Shown: positions 1-9,209 of the stretch, one piece after another | Layout of the letters: the number at the start of each line of letters is the position of its first letter | How positions within the stretch are numbered: the first letter of the stretch is position 1 | Assembly: GCA_028287235.1 (NCBI GenBank) | Contig: JAQBQB010000012.1 | Location: forward strand, 62,001-126,000 | Direction of reading: 5' to 3' | Source of the DNA: Gemmatimonadota bacterium | GTDB taxonomy: Bacteria; Gemmatimonadota; Gemmatimonadetes; Gemmatimonadales; Gemmatimonadaceae | DNA length: 64,000 bases | Translations under genes and position numbers: made by a program | Notes under the pieces: model-generated | Seen by the model: only the letters and a program-made list of their open reading frames with translations | What the model was told of the DNA's origin: nothing | Database searches by the model: none

Positions 1-250
1 CGAGAGGGCCGGGCGGACCGGTGACGAGCTTGGCCGCGTCGCCGCCCACGAGCCCGGAGGCCGAGCGCAGGTCGCCCACGAGTCCTTTCTCGACCGCGCC
101 CTGCATCACGACGAGCGCGCGCCGCAGCGCGTCGCGGATCTCGCTCACGGGCCGGCCTTGGTCCTCGGACTCCGCCGCCAGCGCGACCTGCGACAGCGAC
201 AGGCCCCGCGCTTCGGCGTCACGAACGGCAGCTCCCAGCGAGCGATACAT
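1..250 (-). CDS. sdaAA: L-serine dehydratase, alpha subunit (partial, N-terminus only)
   Basis: This is the N-terminal 83 residues of the alpha chain of the two-subunit iron-sulfur L-serine dehydratase, which deaminates L-serine to pyruvate and ammonia in the cytoplasm. The gene runs off the left edge, so the cysteine cluster that binds the iron-sulfur centre is not visible. The recognisable part is the alpha-subunit start: a helical segment, then GLVGD and SGLVGGDAAKL, which matches the glycine-rich SGLTGGDA signature of the family. The start is the first ATG after the sdaAB stop, 24 bases downstream and in the same frame. No better start exists between them. The placement directly after the beta-subunit gene supports the call. 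Confidence 0.85.
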   Translation of the reverse strand, partial: MYRSLGAAVRDAEARGLSLSQVALAAESEDQGRPVSEIRDALRRALVVMQGAVEKGLVGDLRSASGLVGGDAAKLVTGPPGPL

Positions 251-274
251 TAGCGTCTCGTAATTATAGAATGC

Positions 275-943
275 TCAAGCGGACACCTTGTCGAGCCGGA
301 ACGCCCAGCGCACCCAGGGAAACGCCCGGATGTGGTCGCGCACCGTCTCGTCGGGAAAGTCGTCGAGCTCGATGACCATGAACGCGTCGCCGCCGCGCCG
401 CTGCCGCGTCAGGCGCAGCGTCGCGATGTTGAGGCCGTCCTCGGCCAGCAGCGTGGCGATCCGCGCGATCGAGCCGCGCATGTCCTCGGCGACGAGCACG
501 ATCGTGTGGTAATTCCCGGAGACCTCGACCGGGAAGCCGTCGATCTGGGTGACCATCACGCGGCCCGCGCCGAGCGACGATCCCACCATCACCGCCGAGC
601 GCTCGCCGCGCTCGAGCGTGATGCGCACCGTGTTCGGATGCGCCTCTTCGTCGAGCGTCGTCTTCTCGAATTTGTAGTCGAGCCCTTCGCGGTCCGCGAT
701 CTCGAGCGCGGTGCGGATGCGGTCGTCGTCGGGTCGAAAGCCCATCAAGCCGGCGACGATCGCCTTGTCGGTGCCGTGCCCTTCCCCGGTGCGTGCGAAG
801 GAGCCGTGCAGCTCGACCTTGGCCCGCTCCGGCGTACCGCCAACGAGGCCGCGCGCCAACAGTCCGATTCGGCACGCGCCCGCCGTATGCGAGCTCGAGG
901 GACCGACCATGACGGGGCCGATGATGTCGAGAAGGGAGACCAT
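275..943 (-). CDS. sdaAB: L-serine dehydratase, beta subunit
   Basis: This is the 222-residue beta chain of the iron-sulfur L-serine dehydratase; with the alpha chain it converts serine to pyruvate. The N-terminus carries the family motif VGPSSSHTAGACRIG (about residues 12-26). The body contains the conserved segment GTDKAIVAGLMGFRPDDDRI. The C-terminal third is an ACT domain (about 148-215: YHTIVLVAEDMRGSIARI onward), the amino-acid-binding module expected in this subunit. The length is normal for the family. It sits 45 bases downstream of uvrA on the same strand and just ahead of sdaAA, so the three may be co-transcribed. The beta-before-alpha order is the usual one. Confidence 0.93.
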   Translation of the reverse strand: MVSLLDIIGPVMVGPSSSHTAGACRIGLLARGLVGGTPERAKVELHGSFARTGEGHGTDKAIVAGLMGFRPDDDRIRTALEIADREGLDYKFEKTTLDEEAHPNTVRITLERGERSAVMVGSSLGAGRVMVTQIDGFPVEVSGNYHTIVLVAEDMRGSIARIATLLAEDGLNIATLRLTRQRRGGDAFMVIELDDFPDETVRDHIRAFPWVRWAFRLDKVSA

Positions 944-988
944 GAGTGGAAGTTAGCGCCTGTCCGGAGGCAGGTGACGACCGGCGCC

Positions 989-3823
989 TTACCCCGCCTT
1001 CCGCCGCTTCTTCTGCGCCAGCAATCCTTTCAGATAATGCCCGGTATGCGACTCCGGCACCGCCGCGACGTCTTCCGGCGTTCCCGCGGCGACGATGTTC
1101 CCGCCGCGGTTTCCACCCTCCGGACCGAGGTCGATGATCCAATCCGCCGTCTTGATCACGTCGAGATTGTGCTCGATCACCAGCACCGTGTTCCCGCGAT
1201 CGACCAGCCGGTGCAGCACGTCGAGCAGCACGCGCACGTCCTCGAAATGCAGGCCGGTGGTGGGCTCGTCGAGGATGTAGAACGTCCGCCCCGTGTCGCG
1301 CTTCGACAGCTCGGTCGCGAGCTTCACGCGCTGCGCCTCGCCGCCCGACAGCGTCGTCGCACTCTGCCCGAGGTGCAAGTAGCCGAGCCCGACGTCGGCC
1401 AGCGTCTGCAGCTTCTGGAAGATGCGCGGCTGGTTCTGGAACACCTCGACCGCGTCGTCCACCGTGAGCTCGAGCACGTCGGCGATCGTGAGACCGCGGA
1501 AGCGAACCTCGAGCGTCTCGCGATTGTACCGCTTGCCCTTGCAGACCTCGCACGGCACGTACACGTCGGGCAGGAAGTGCATCTCGATCTTCACGAGACC
1601 GTCGCCCTGACACGCCTCGCACCGTCCGCCCTTCACGTTGAACGAGAAGCGCCCCGGTCCGTAGCCGCGAATCTTGGCCTCCGGCAATTCGGCGAACAGC
1701 TCGCGCATGGGCGTGAACAAGCCCGTGTACGTCGCCGGATTCGAGCGCGGCGTGCGGCCGATCGGACTCTGGTCGATGTCGATGACCTTGTCGATGTGCT
1801 CGAAGCCGGTGATCCGATCGTGCTCGCCCGGAATGACGCGCGCACGATAGAAGTGCCGGGCCAACGAGCGATGCAAAATGTCTTCGATCAGCGTCGACTT
1901 GCCCGAGCCCGACACGCCGGTGATGGCGACGAACAGCCCGAGCGGAATGTCGACGCTCACGTCGCGCAGGTTGTGCTCGCGCGCGCCCATGATGTGGATC
2001 ATCTTCCGCGGGTCGGGCGGCCGGCGCACCGCCGGCGTGGCGATCGACATCTCGCCGCTCAGGAACTTGCCGGTCACGCTCGCGGGATTCGCGATGATCT
2101 CGTCCACCGTGCCCACGGCGATCACTTCGCCGCCGTGTTTGCCGGCGCCGGGTCCCATGTCGATGACGTGGTTCGCCGCGCGCATCGTCTCCTCGTCGTG
2201 CTCCACGACGATGACGGTGTTGCCGAGGTCGCGCAGCTGCTCGAGCGTGGCGAGCAGCCGCGCGTTGTCGCGCTGGTGCAGGCCGATCGACGGCTCGTCG
2301 AGAATGTAGAGCACGCCGACGAGCCGCGATCCGATCTGCGTCGCCAACCGAATGCGCTGCGCCTCGCCGCCCGACAACGACTCCGCGGAGCGCCCCAACG
2401 TGAGATAGTCCAGACCGACGTCGACGAGGAAGCGCAGGCGCTCGCGCACTTCCTTGAGAATGGGGCCGGCGATCTCGGGATCGAGTCCGGGCTTTCCGTC
2501 ACGGCGCACGGGAATGTTCTCGAAGAACTGGAGCGCCTCCGTCACCGCGAGCTCCACCACGTCGCCGATGCTGCTGTCCTGAATCGTGACGGCGAGCGAC
2601 TCGGGCTTGAGCCGCTGGCCCTCGCACTCGCTGCACGGCACTTCGATCATGAACTCCTGCAGCTCGAGGCGCACCTGGTCGGAGTCCGACTCGTCGTACC
2701 GCCGCTCGACGTTCGTGAGCACGCCTTCCCAGGGCGCGTCGGACTTCTTCGCGCCCTTCGCGGCCTTCTCGCCATGGAGGATCGCGTCGCGCACCGTCTT
2801 GGGGATGTCGCCCCACGGCGTGTTGAGGTCGAACTTCAACTGCCGCGCGAGCGCGGGCAGCACGATCTTTCTCAGGTACCCGCTCGGTTCTCCCCACGGA
2901 AGGATCACCCCTTCGAGGATGGAGATCTGGGGAGCGCCGAGGATGAGCTGCTCGCTCACGCGCCGGCGCGTTCCGAGTCCGCCGCACGTGGCGCATGCAC
3001 CGAACGGCGAGTTGAACGAGAAGTGCCGCGGCTCGAGCTCGGGGAGCGAGATTCCGCACGTCGGGCACCCGTAGCGCTCGGAGAACAGCTCCACGCCGTC
3101 GGTCTCGGCGTTGCTCACCTCGACGACGCCGTCGGCGAGCTTGAGCGCCGTCTCGATGGAATCGGCGAGGCGGCCGCGATCTTCCACGCGCACGGCGAGA
3201 CGGTCCACGACGACCGAGATCGTGTGGTTCTGCCGGCGATTGAGCTTTGGCGGCGATGCCACTTCGATGAGCTCGCCGTCGACGTACGCGCGAATGAAGC
3301 CCTGTTTCCGCACCGTCTCGAACAGCTCGCGGAACTCACCCTTTCGGCCCTGGATCAACGGCGCGCGCACTTCGATGCGCGCGTCGCGAGGCCACGTGAG
3401 AACGATGTCGGCGATCTGAGCCGCACTCTGTCGTTGCACCGCGCGGCCACAGGTCGGACAGTGCGGCGTTCCGGCGCGCGCCCACAGGAGGCGCAGGTAG
3501 TCGTAGATCTCGGTGACGGTGCCGACCGTAGACCGCGGATTGTGACCGGCCGTCTTTTGCTCGATCGAGATCGCCGGCGACAGACCCTCGATCGAGTCGA
3601 CGTCCGGCTTCTCCATCAAGCCCAGGAACTGACGCGCATATGCCGACAGCGACTCGACATAGCGGCGCTGCCCCTCGGCGTAGATCGTGTCGAACGCCAA
3701 CGACGACTTGCCCGATCCGGACAAGCCAGTGATCACCGTCAGCTTATCCCGGGGGATCGTGACGTCGATGTTTCTCAGGTTGTGCTCTCGAGCACCCCGA
3801 ACGATCAGAAAATCTTCTGCCAT
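989..3823 (-). CDS. uvrA: Excinuclease ABC subunit A (UvrA)
   Basis: UvrA is the damage-recognition ATPase of nucleotide excision repair; it dimerises and loads UvrB on lesions. The 944-residue protein has two ABC ATPase modules. The first has Walker [10 protein letters not shown] near residue 33. The second has GVSGSGKST, with signature motifs [12 protein letters not shown] and [12 protein letters not shown] and Walker [13 protein letters not shown] and [12 protein letters not shown]. The expected zinc-binding CxxC pairs are present, including CEACQGDG and CEVCKGKR. I start it at the ATG giving [15 protein letters not shown]; a longer frame to 3889 adds an unconserved leader. The cutA gene is divergent, leaving 57 bases for both promoters. 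I see no clear LexA box there. Confidence 0.97.
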   Translation of the reverse strand: MAEDFLIVRGAREHNLRNIDVTIPRDKLTVITGLSGSGKSSLAFDTIYAEGQRRYVESLSAYARQFLGLMEKPDVDSIEGLSPAISIEQKTAGHNPRSTVGTVTEIYDYLRLLWARAGTPHCPTCGRAVQRQSAAQIADIVLTWPRDARIEVRAPLIQGRKGEFRELFETVRKQGFIRAYVDGELIEVASPPKLNRRQNHTISVVVDRLAVRVEDRGRLADSIETALKLADGVVEVSNAETDGVELFSERYGCPTCGISLPELEPRHFSFNSPFGACATCGGLGTRRRVSEQLILGAPQISILEGVILPWGEPSGYLRKIVLPALARQLKFDLNTPWGDIPKTVRDAILHGEKAAKGAKKSDAPWEGVLTNVERRYDESDSDQVRLELQEFMIEVPCSECEGQRLKPESLAVTIQDSSIGDVVELAVTEALQFFENIPVRRDGKPGLDPEIAGPILKEVRERLRFLVDVGLDYLTLGRSAESLSGGEAQRIRLATQIGSRLVGVLYILDEPSIGLHQRDNARLLATLEQLRDLGNTVIVVEHDEETMRAANHVIDMGPGAGKHGGEVIAVGTVDEIIANPASVTGKFLSGEMSIATPAVRRPPDPRKMIHIMGAREHNLRDVSVDIPLGLFVAITGVSGSGKSTLIEDILHRSLARHFYRARVIPGEHDRITGFEHIDKVIDIDQSPIGRTPRSNPATYTGLFTPMRELFAELPEAKIRGYGPGRFSFNVKGGRCEACQGDGLVKIEMHFLPDVYVPCEVCKGKRYNRETLEVRFRGLTIADVLELTVDDAVEVFQNQPRIFQKLQTLADVGLGYLHLGQSATTLSGGEAQRVKLATELSKRDTGRTFYILDEPTTGLHFEDVRVLLDVLHRLVDRGNTVLVIEHNLDVIKTADWIIDLGPEGGNRGGNIVAAGTPEDVAAVPESHTGHYLKGLLAQKKRRKAG

Positions 3824-3880
3824 AGCCTGGGAAAGCTGCGGACAGGACCGACGCGAGACAACCCCGCTATATTCGGTCCC

Positions 3881-4216
3881 ATGCCTCATACCGACGCAAT
3901 CGTAGTTTTGACCACAGTCGCGTCCGATGAAGAAGCGGTGAACTTCGTCCGCACGCTGTTGGAACGACGGCTGATCGCCTGTGGTACCCTATTCCCGGGC
4001 GCTCGATCGCTGTATCGCTGGCAGGGCAAGGTGGCCGACGAGCGCGAGGTCGTCGTCATGCTGAAGACGAGATCGGCACGACTGGAGTCGCTTCGCGCCG
4101 CGTTCGCCGAGCTGCATCCATACAAGGTGCCGGAATTGCTGGCACTACCGGTGGAAGCAGGGTTGGAGAAGTACCTTGAATGGATCAATGGCGAGACCAC
4201 TCTCGCCTTGACGTAA
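3881..4216 (+). CDS. cutA: CutA1 divalent-ion tolerance family protein
   Basis: This is a 111-residue CutA1 protein, a small ferredoxin-like trimer that is widely conserved. It was linked genetically to copper tolerance in E. coli, but its biochemical role is still unclear. Family marks are the N-terminal [12 protein letters not shown], the central [20 protein letters not shown], and the C-terminal [15 protein letters not shown]. The length is standard. A TATATT box at 3868-3873 ends only 8 bases before the ATG, so the transcript may have little or no leader; I see no good -35 element. It is divergent from uvrA and 25 bases upstream of the TPR gene. Confidence 0.93.
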   Translation: MPHTDAIVVLTTVASDEEAVNFVRTLLERRLIACGTLFPGARSLYRWQGKVADEREVVVMLKTRSARLESLRAAFAELHPYKVPELLALPVEAGLEKYLEWINGETTLALT

Positions 4217-4241
4217 CTCCGAGACGTCGGGATGTAGCATC

Positions 4242-4583
4242 ATGACGGTGAAGGCTGAGAAAGCAGATGAAACGAGCGCCGAGGCGCAGCTGGAATTGGG
4301 GATCTCCCTCTCCCGGCGTGCTCGCTGGCGTGAGGCGATCGAACCGTTGCAGCGGGCGGTAGCCCTCGACCCCTCGTTGGTCGCGGCGCACTACCAGCTG
4401 GGGGAAGCGTTCAACGCCACCGACCAGCTCGCCCTTGCACTCGAGTCGTACGAGGCCGCGGCGCGGCTTCAGCCTGAGCATTGGCGCGCGCTGAAGGGAA
4501 TCGGTGTCGTGCTCGATCGTATGGGCAAGCCGGTCGAGGCGACCGCCGCCTACCAACGGGCTCGCGAGGTTCAGCGACGGTGA
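4242..4583 (+). CDS. Small TPR protein
   Basis: This 113-residue protein is nearly all tetratricopeptide repeats: a unit around residues 14-47 (AQLELGISLSRRARWREAIE onward), one around 48-81 and a third reaching the C-terminus. It has no signal peptide or membrane segment, so it is probably a cytoplasmic adaptor. Its stop codon overlaps the GTG start of the next gene (GTGA at 4580-4583), so the two are likely translationally coupled. It would be the first gene of a four-gene operon with a transglutaminase-like membrane protein and an ABC transporter. The TPR fold is clear; the partner is not known. Confidence 0.85.
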   Translation: MTVKAEKADETSAEAQLELGISLSRRARWREAIEPLQRAVALDPSLVAAHYQLGEAFNATDQLALALESYEAAARLQPEHWRALKGIGVVLDRMGKPVEATAAYQRAREVQRR

Positions 4584-6145
4584 GCAACCGGCGCGCGATG
4601 GTCGGCGGGGCGATCATCGCCGCCTGGCTCATCGGGCTCGCGGTGCTCGTTCGGCGGGAGTATTTCCGCCCGCAGTTGGAGCGTCTCGCCGAAGCGGCGC
4701 TTCGCGTGACGCCCGGCGCCGTGTACTACGGCGTCATGCAGGGCGACCGGCAGGTTGGCTTCGCTTCGTCGACGATCGATACCGCACAGACGTTCATCAC
4801 CGTCCGCGACTATCTCGTCGCGGACCTACCGGTGGGCGGCAAGTCGCGACGGGCGACGGCGCGCACGAACGTCACGCTCTCGCGCGCGCTGCGCATGACG
4901 AAGTTCGATCTGTTGATCGAGACGGAAGGCGCCCCGATCAGAGCGACCGGACAGATCGAAGGCGACTCGGTGCTCGTCCTCGGCATCGCGTCCGGCACGG
5001 CGAAGCCCGACACCCAGCGCGTGGCGCTCTCGGGTCCCATCCTGCTGCCGAATCTCGTGCCGCTCGCCGTGGCGCTCGCGGACAAGCCGAAGATCGGGAA
5101 GCACTCCATCCTTCCGGTGTTCGATCCGGCGAGCATGGCGCCGAAGGACGTCGGGTTCACCGTGCGTGCCGAATCGCTGTTCGTCGTCAACGACAGCTCC
5201 AAGTTCGACTCGACGACGAAACGCTGGTACGGCGTGCAGCCGGATACGCTGCGCGCCTGGCAGGTTTCCGCGGACGGGAACGGCGGCGGCTTTTCCGGGT
5301 GGGTGGACGAGCAGGGGCGCATCGTCGAGACCAGCCAGCTCGGATTCCTCCTGCGACGCCTGCCCTATGAAGTCGCATTCGAGAACTGGCGCACCGATTC
5401 CGCGCACCTCGCGATCAGCGAGGATCGCGACATTCTCGAGACCACGGCGATCGCAGCGAACAAGCGAATGGCGCGCCGCGTCGACGCGCTGCGCGTTCGG
5501 CTGTCGAACGTCGATCTCGCGGGTTTCGATCTCGCCGGGCCGCGACAACAGCTCTCCGGCGACACGCTGGCCATCTCGGTGGAGCAGGACCGGGCGCTCG
5601 TGGCGCCGTACCGGCTACCGCTCGGTTTTCAGCTGGATCCGGAGAACACCAAGGCGGAGCCGCTGATCCAGGTCAACCATCCGGCGATCAGAAAGCTCGC
5701 GGCGCGCATCCGCGGCGCGGACGCGGACCCGGCCCACGCCGCGCGGCGCATCAACGCCTGGGTACACGACTCGATCGCCGATCGCATCACGTTCGGCGTG
5801 CCAAGCGCGTTACAAGTTCTCGAAAGTCGGACCGGAGATTGTAACGAGCACACGCAGTTATTCGTCGCTTTGGCGCGTGCCGTCGGTCTGCCGGCGCGCA
5901 TCGCGGCCGGCCTCGCCTATGTGGATGGAAAGTTCTACTACCATGCGTGGCCGGAAGTCATGCTTGGAGAGTGGGTGCCGGTCGATCCCACTTTCGGACA
6001 GTTTCCCGCCGACGCGGCGCACCTGCGGTTCGTCGTGGGAGGGTCGACCCGGCAGACGGAGCTGATCCGCCTGATGGGCAACCTCAAGATCGACGTCTTG
6101 GCGGTGAACGGCGAACGCTCACGCGGTGCGACTGGCCGAAAATGA
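4580..6145 (+). CDS. Membrane-anchored transglutaminase-like protein
   Basis: This is a 521-residue protein with an N-terminal membrane anchor (about residues 7-25) and a C-terminal transglutaminase-like domain facing the periplasm. The catalytic triad is visible as Cys421 (RTGDCNEHTQLF), His455 (YYHAWPEV) and Asp469 (VPVDPTFGQ). The roughly 380 residues between anchor and domain are beta-rich and unfamiliar. Domains of this kind act as proteases or amide-processing enzymes as often as crosslinkers, so the substrate is open. The GTG start overlaps the TPR stop, and the stop overlaps the ATG of the ABC ATPase (ATGA at 6142-6145). This tight coupling suggests it works with the transporter. Confidence 0.88.
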   Translation: MSNRRAMVGGAIIAAWLIGLAVLVRREYFRPQLERLAEAALRVTPGAVYYGVMQGDRQVGFASSTIDTAQTFITVRDYLVADLPVGGKSRRATARTNVTLSRALRMTKFDLLIETEGAPIRATGQIEGDSVLVLGIASGTAKPDTQRVALSGPILLPNLVPLAVALADKPKIGKHSILPVFDPASMAPKDVGFTVRAESLFVVNDSSKFDSTTKRWYGVQPDTLRAWQVSADGNGGGFSGWVDEQGRIVETSQLGFLLRRLPYEVAFENWRTDSAHLAISEDRDILETTAIAANKRMARRVDALRVRLSNVDLAGFDLAGPRQQLSGDTLAISVEQDRALVAPYRLPLGFQLDPENTKAEPLIQVNHPAIRKLAARIRGADADPAHAARRINAWVHDSIADRITFGVPSALQVLESRTGDCNEHTQLFVALARAVGLPARIAAGLAYVDGKFYYHAWPEVMLGEWVPVDPTFGQFPADAAHLRFVVGGSTRQTELIRLMGNLKIDVLAVNGERSRGATGRK

Positions 6146-6900
6146 TCAAGCTCACGAACCTGACGAAGAAGTACGGCAGCTTCACGGCGGTGAATGCGAT
6201 CAACCTCGACGTGCCGCGCGGGGAGCTATTTGGTTTTCTCGGTCCCAACGGCGCGGGCAAGACGACGACCCTGCGCATGATCGCCGGTATTCTTCGTCCA
6301 ACGGGCGGCACGGTGGAGATCGGCGGGGTCGACATCTCGGCCAATCCGATCGCCGCGAAGTCGAAGCTCGGCTTCATTCCCGACCGGCCATTCATTTATG
6401 AAAAGCTCACGGGCGCCGAGTTTCTACGTTTCGTCGCGGGCCTGTACAACCAGGAGGGCCCGCGGATCGAGCATCGCGCGCGCGAGCTGCTCGCGCTGTT
6501 CGACCTCGAGGAATGGCGCGACGAGCTCGTGGAGAGCTACAGCCACGGCATGCGGCAGAAGCTCATCATCTCGAGCGCGTTCGTGCACCGCCCCGAAGTG
6601 ATCGTCGTCGACGAGCCCATGGTGGGGCTCGATCCCAAGGCGGCGCGCATTCTGAAAGACTTGTTCCGCGAGTACACGAAGCGCGGTCACACGATCATGA
6701 TGTCGACGCACACGCTCGAGGTCGCGCAGACGCTCTGCGACCGCATCGCGATCATTCAGGGCGGCGTCATTCGCGCCCAGGGCACCATGGCCGAGCTCCG
6801 CGCCGACGCCGAAGCCGGCGCCACCGGGCTGGAAGACATCTTCCTGAAACTGACCGGCGAAAACGCCGCGCGCGCCCTGGTGGATGTCCTCGACGCCTGA
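6142..6900 (+). CDS. ABC transporter ATP-binding protein
   Basis: This is a 252-residue ABC ATPase that powers the permease encoded next to it. Walker A is GPNGAGKTT (34-42), the signature is YSHGMRQK (about 134-141), and Walker B is VIVVDEPMVGLDP followed by the switch histidine in MMSTHTLEVA. It resembles ATPases of ABC-2 type exporters, including those that move antibiotics, lipids or polysaccharides. Its start overlaps the transglutaminase stop and its end overlaps the permease start by 17 bases. The substrate cannot be told from the sequence. Confidence 0.95.
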   Translation: MIKLTNLTKKYGSFTAVNAINLDVPRGELFGFLGPNGAGKTTTLRMIAGILRPTGGTVEIGGVDISANPIAAKSKLGFIPDRPFIYEKLTGAEFLRFVAGLYNQEGPRIEHRARELLALFDLEEWRDELVESYSHGMRQKLIISSAFVHRPEVIVVDEPMVGLDPKAARILKDLFREYTKRGHTIMMSTHTLEVAQTLCDRIAIIQGGVIRAQGTMAELRADAEAGATGLEDIFLKLTGENAARALVDVLDA

Positions 6901-8584
6901 GCTCCCCGATCCATCTACGCTCCACCTGCTCACGCCCAAGTGGCTCACCGCCCGCGCGCGCGGGCGGTCCACCGAACGTGGCCACGATCTGCGCATGGCG
7001 TTTCTCGCGCTGTTCGGGCTCGGCTTCTGGGCGTTCATCTTCTTCATGCTGTACCGGCTCCTCGGCTACTTCCGTGGCATCGCCGAGATCGGTCCGTTGC
7101 TCGCGGGGAAGTTGCTGGGACTGATCCTCGTCGGATTCTTTTCCATTCTGCTGCTGTCGAACGTCATCACGGCGCTGTCGAGCTTTTTTCTGGCGCGCGA
7201 CCTCGACCTGCTGGTCTCGGCGCCCGTCGATTGGCTCAAGCTCTACGTCGCGAAGCTGCTCGAGACGCTCGTGCACTCGAGCTGGATGGTGGTGTTGATG
7301 GCCGTGCCAATGTTTGCGGCGTACGGCGTGGTGTATTCGGGCGGTCCGTTCTTTCCGCTCATCGTCATCGTCACCTTCCTGCCCTTTCTGGTCGTGCCGG
7401 CGGTGATCGGCAGCGCGCTCACGCTGCTGCTCGTCAACATTTTCCCGGCGCGCCGCACGCGCGACATCCTGAGCGTGATCGCCGTGCTGGCCGCGGCGGG
7501 CATCGTCGTGCTGTTTCGTCTGGTGCGTCCCGAGCGGCTCGCGCGGCCGGAGGGTTTCCGATCGCTCGTCGACTTCATCACGATCCTCCGCGGCCCCACG
7601 TCGCCGATGATGCCGAGCGAATGGGTGCAGCGCGCGGTGATGTCCTGGCTCACCTACAAGCACGACCTGCTGCCCTACTACCTGCTCTGGTCCACGGCCG
7701 CGGCGGCGCTGGTCGTCGGTGCGGTGCTGCATCGGTCGCTCTACGCCAAGGGCTTCAGCAAGGCGCAGGAGAGCGGCGAGAAGTGGGTGAAGAGTGGTCC
7801 GTTGTCGAAGCTCGCGCGCCGTGCGCTCACGCCCCTCGGAGTCGTGAAGCGCGAGCTGGTGCTCAAGGAAGTGCGCCTCTTCTTCCGCGACACCACACAA
7901 TGGTCCCAGCTCATCCTGCTCGGCGTGCTGGTGATGGTGTACGTCTTCAACATCAAGTTCCTGCCGCTGCGCGGCGAAGGGATGACGTTCTTCCTGGTGA
8001 ACATCGTTCCGTTCTTGAACTTGGTGCTCGCCGGCTTCGTGCTCGCGTCGATCGCCGCGCGGTTCATCTTTCCCGGCGTGAGCCTGGAGGGACGGACGTT
8101 CTGGCTGCTCCGTTCCAGCCCGTTGTCGATGCGCGAGTTGCTCTGGGCGAAGTTCTGGGTCGGTACGCTGCCGCTGCTCATCCTGGCGTTAGCGATCGTG
8201 GGACTGACCGACGTCCTGCTCCAGGTGAGCGACTTCATGATGGCCGTGTCGGTCGGAACGATCACGCTGATGACCCTCGCGATCGCCGGCATGGCCATGG
8301 GCTTCGGCACGCTGTTTCCGCAATTCGAGACGGAAAACGCCGCCCAGATCCCGACGTCGTTCGGTGGGCTCGTGTTCATGATGAGCTCCATCGCGCTGAT
8401 CGGGGTCGTGGTGATCCTCGAGGCCAAACCGGTTTACACGTACCTCAGCGCCGACGCCCTCGGAACGCCGAAGGACCCGGTGGAGATGGTTGTCGGGTTT
8501 GGGCTGGCGGTGCTACTCTGCCTGGCGGCGACGCTCGTGCCCATCGAGGTCGCGCTCCGGCGGCTGGAGACTGTCGAACGATAA
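6884..8584 (+). CDS. ABC-2-like transporter permease (large integral membrane protein)
   Basis: This 566-residue protein has about 12 hydrophobic segments, starting near residue 39 with a run rich in Phe, Leu and Gly. It is the membrane partner of the ATPase just upstream, whose last 17 bases it overlaps. It lacks motifs that would name a substrate. The long cytoplasmic loop around residues 285-320 (AQESGEKWVKSGPLSKLARR region) separates two halves with similar topology, as in large exporter permeases of 500-600 residues. The group reads as TPR adaptor, periplasmic transglutaminase-like enzyme, ATPase and permease, so export of or signalling about an envelope substrate is plausible but not shown. 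Confidence 0.85.
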   Translation: MSSTPELPDPSTLHLLTPKWLTARARGRSTERGHDLRMAFLALFGLGFWAFIFFMLYRLLGYFRGIAEIGPLLAGKLLGLILVGFFSILLLSNVITALSSFFLARDLDLLVSAPVDWLKLYVAKLLETLVHSSWMVVLMAVPMFAAYGVVYSGGPFFPLIVIVTFLPFLVVPAVIGSALTLLLVNIFPARRTRDILSVIAVLAAAGIVVLFRLVRPERLARPEGFRSLVDFITILRGPTSPMMPSEWVQRAVMSWLTYKHDLLPYYLLWSTAAAALVVGAVLHRSLYAKGFSKAQESGEKWVKSGPLSKLARRALTPLGVVKRELVLKEVRLFFRDTTQWSQLILLGVLVMVYVFNIKFLPLRGEGMTFFLVNIVPFLNLVLAGFVLASIAARFIFPGVSLEGRTFWLLRSSPLSMRELLWAKFWVGTLPLLILALAIVGLTDVLLQVSDFMMAVSVGTITLMTLAIAGMAMGFGTLFPQFETENAAQIPTSFGGLVFMMSSIALIGVVVILEAKPVYTYLSADALGTPKDPVEMVVGFGLAVLLCLAATLVPIEVALRRLETVER

Positions 8585-8587
8585 AAC

Positions 8588-8692
8588 AGGGTTTAGGGGG
8601 TGGGGTTTAGGGAAGGTACGTCGCGCCTGTGGCGCGACTTGGTGAATGGACCGCACACCTTCGGAAACCACATACCCTAAACCGTTTTCTGC
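8588..8692. repeat. G-rich inverted element with TTTAGGG motifs (copy 1)
   Basis: This intergenic element starts with AGGGTTTAGGG, a second GGGGTTTAGGG, and a core AAGGTACG. A perfect 8-bp hairpin follows (GTCGCGCC / GGCGCGAC, 8620-8638). It closes with ATACCCTAAACC (8672-8683), the reverse complement of the left arm. The left half matches the start of a second element at 17427-17508 (YTAGGGAARGTACG), and the right end TAAACCGTTTTCTGC recurs with one change at 19733-19747. It follows the ABC permease stop directly, so the hairpin may also terminate that operon, although it lacks a good T-run. Confidence 0.55.
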
Positions 8693-8725
8693 TGGGGTGT
8701 GACGGCCGGCCCGGTGGGGGGGTGT

Positions 8726-8747
8726 ATCTGTCGGAACCCCGACAGAT
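8726..8747 (+). other. Perfect hairpin in the leader of the Lys/Ala-rich gene
   Basis: ATCTGTCGG and CCGACAGAT form a perfect 9-bp stem with a 4-base loop, about 90 bases upstream of the start at 8834. No T-run follows, so it is not a standard terminator. It could stabilise the 5' end of the mRNA or act as a binding site. The rest of the 249-base gap holds the element at 8588-8692 and the GGAGG ribosome site at 8821. Confidence 0.4.
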
Positions 8748-8833
8748 GCTCGGGACCCATTTGCTCGATAGGGCCGCTCGTTCTCGGTCGACCAGGGCGA
8801 GCTGATAGAACCCACCCCTCCGGAGGATGTCTC

Positions 8834-9157
8834 ATGAAGCGTATTTCTCTCGTTGCTGCCGCCGCGTTGCTGTTCGCCGGCGCCCAGCTCCACGCGCAGA
8901 CTGCCAAGCAGGACACCGCGAAGAAGGCTGCTGCCTCTTCCGCCAAGACGGCCGAGAAGGCTGCGACCAAGGCGACGACCGCCGCGAAGACGGCCGACAA
9001 GGCTGCCACCACCGCGAAGACCGAAGCCAAGGTTGCCACGAGCGCCGCGAAGTCCGCTGACGCGTCGGCCGACAAGGCCGCTGCGCCGAAGTCGCACAAG
9101 AAGGGCGGCAAGAAGTCCGCGGCCGCGAAGAAGGATACGACCGCGAAGAAGCCGTAA
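8834..9157 (+). CDS. Secreted lysine/alanine-rich low-complexity protein
   Basis: This 107-residue protein begins with a clear Sec signal peptide (MKRISLVAAAALLFAGAQL, cleavage likely after HAQ near residue 22). The rest is almost only Lys, Ala, Thr, Ser and Asp in loose repeats such as KAATKATTAAKTADKAATT, ending in a Lys-rich tail (KKGGKKSAAAKKD). The composition resembles histone H1-like tails, but the signal peptide places it outside the cytoplasm, where it could bind anionic polymers such as lipopolysaccharide, teichoic-type polymers or DNA. That role is inference. A strong GGAGG site lies 8 bases before the ATG. It is convergent with the ccm operon and has no partner on its strand. Confidence 0.8.
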   Translation: MKRISLVAAAALLFAGAQLHAQTAKQDTAKKAAASSAKTAEKAATKATTAAKTADKAATTAKTEAKVATSAAKSADASADKAAAPKSHKKGGKKSAAAKKDTTAKKP

Positions 9158-9170
9158 TCAGTACGGTCTC

Positions 9171-9209
9171 ACGACGCTACGTCGCGGCAACCCCGTGACG
9201 TAGCGTCGT
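9171..9209. terminator. Convergent inverted repeat between the Lys/Ala-rich gene and the ccm operon
   Basis: ACGACGCTACGTC and GACGTAGCGTCGT form a perfect 13-bp stem (9171-9183 and 9197-9209) with a 13-base loop. The stem overlaps the last codons and stop of the CcmI-like gene. It sits between two convergent genes and probably ends transcription from both sides, although neither flank has a T-run. Confidence 0.55.

Noticed and set aside
332-4216. A 1294-codon open frame on the plus strand running through sdaAB and uvrA
   Set aside because: It is antisense to uvrA, has the composition of a mirrored GC-rich gene, and only its last part corresponds to the real cutA gene.
8588-8692. TTTAGGG runs as true telomere repeats or a linear-replicon end
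   Set aside because: They are interspersed between normal genes on both sides, form inverted arms rather than long arrays, and a second copy lies at 17427.
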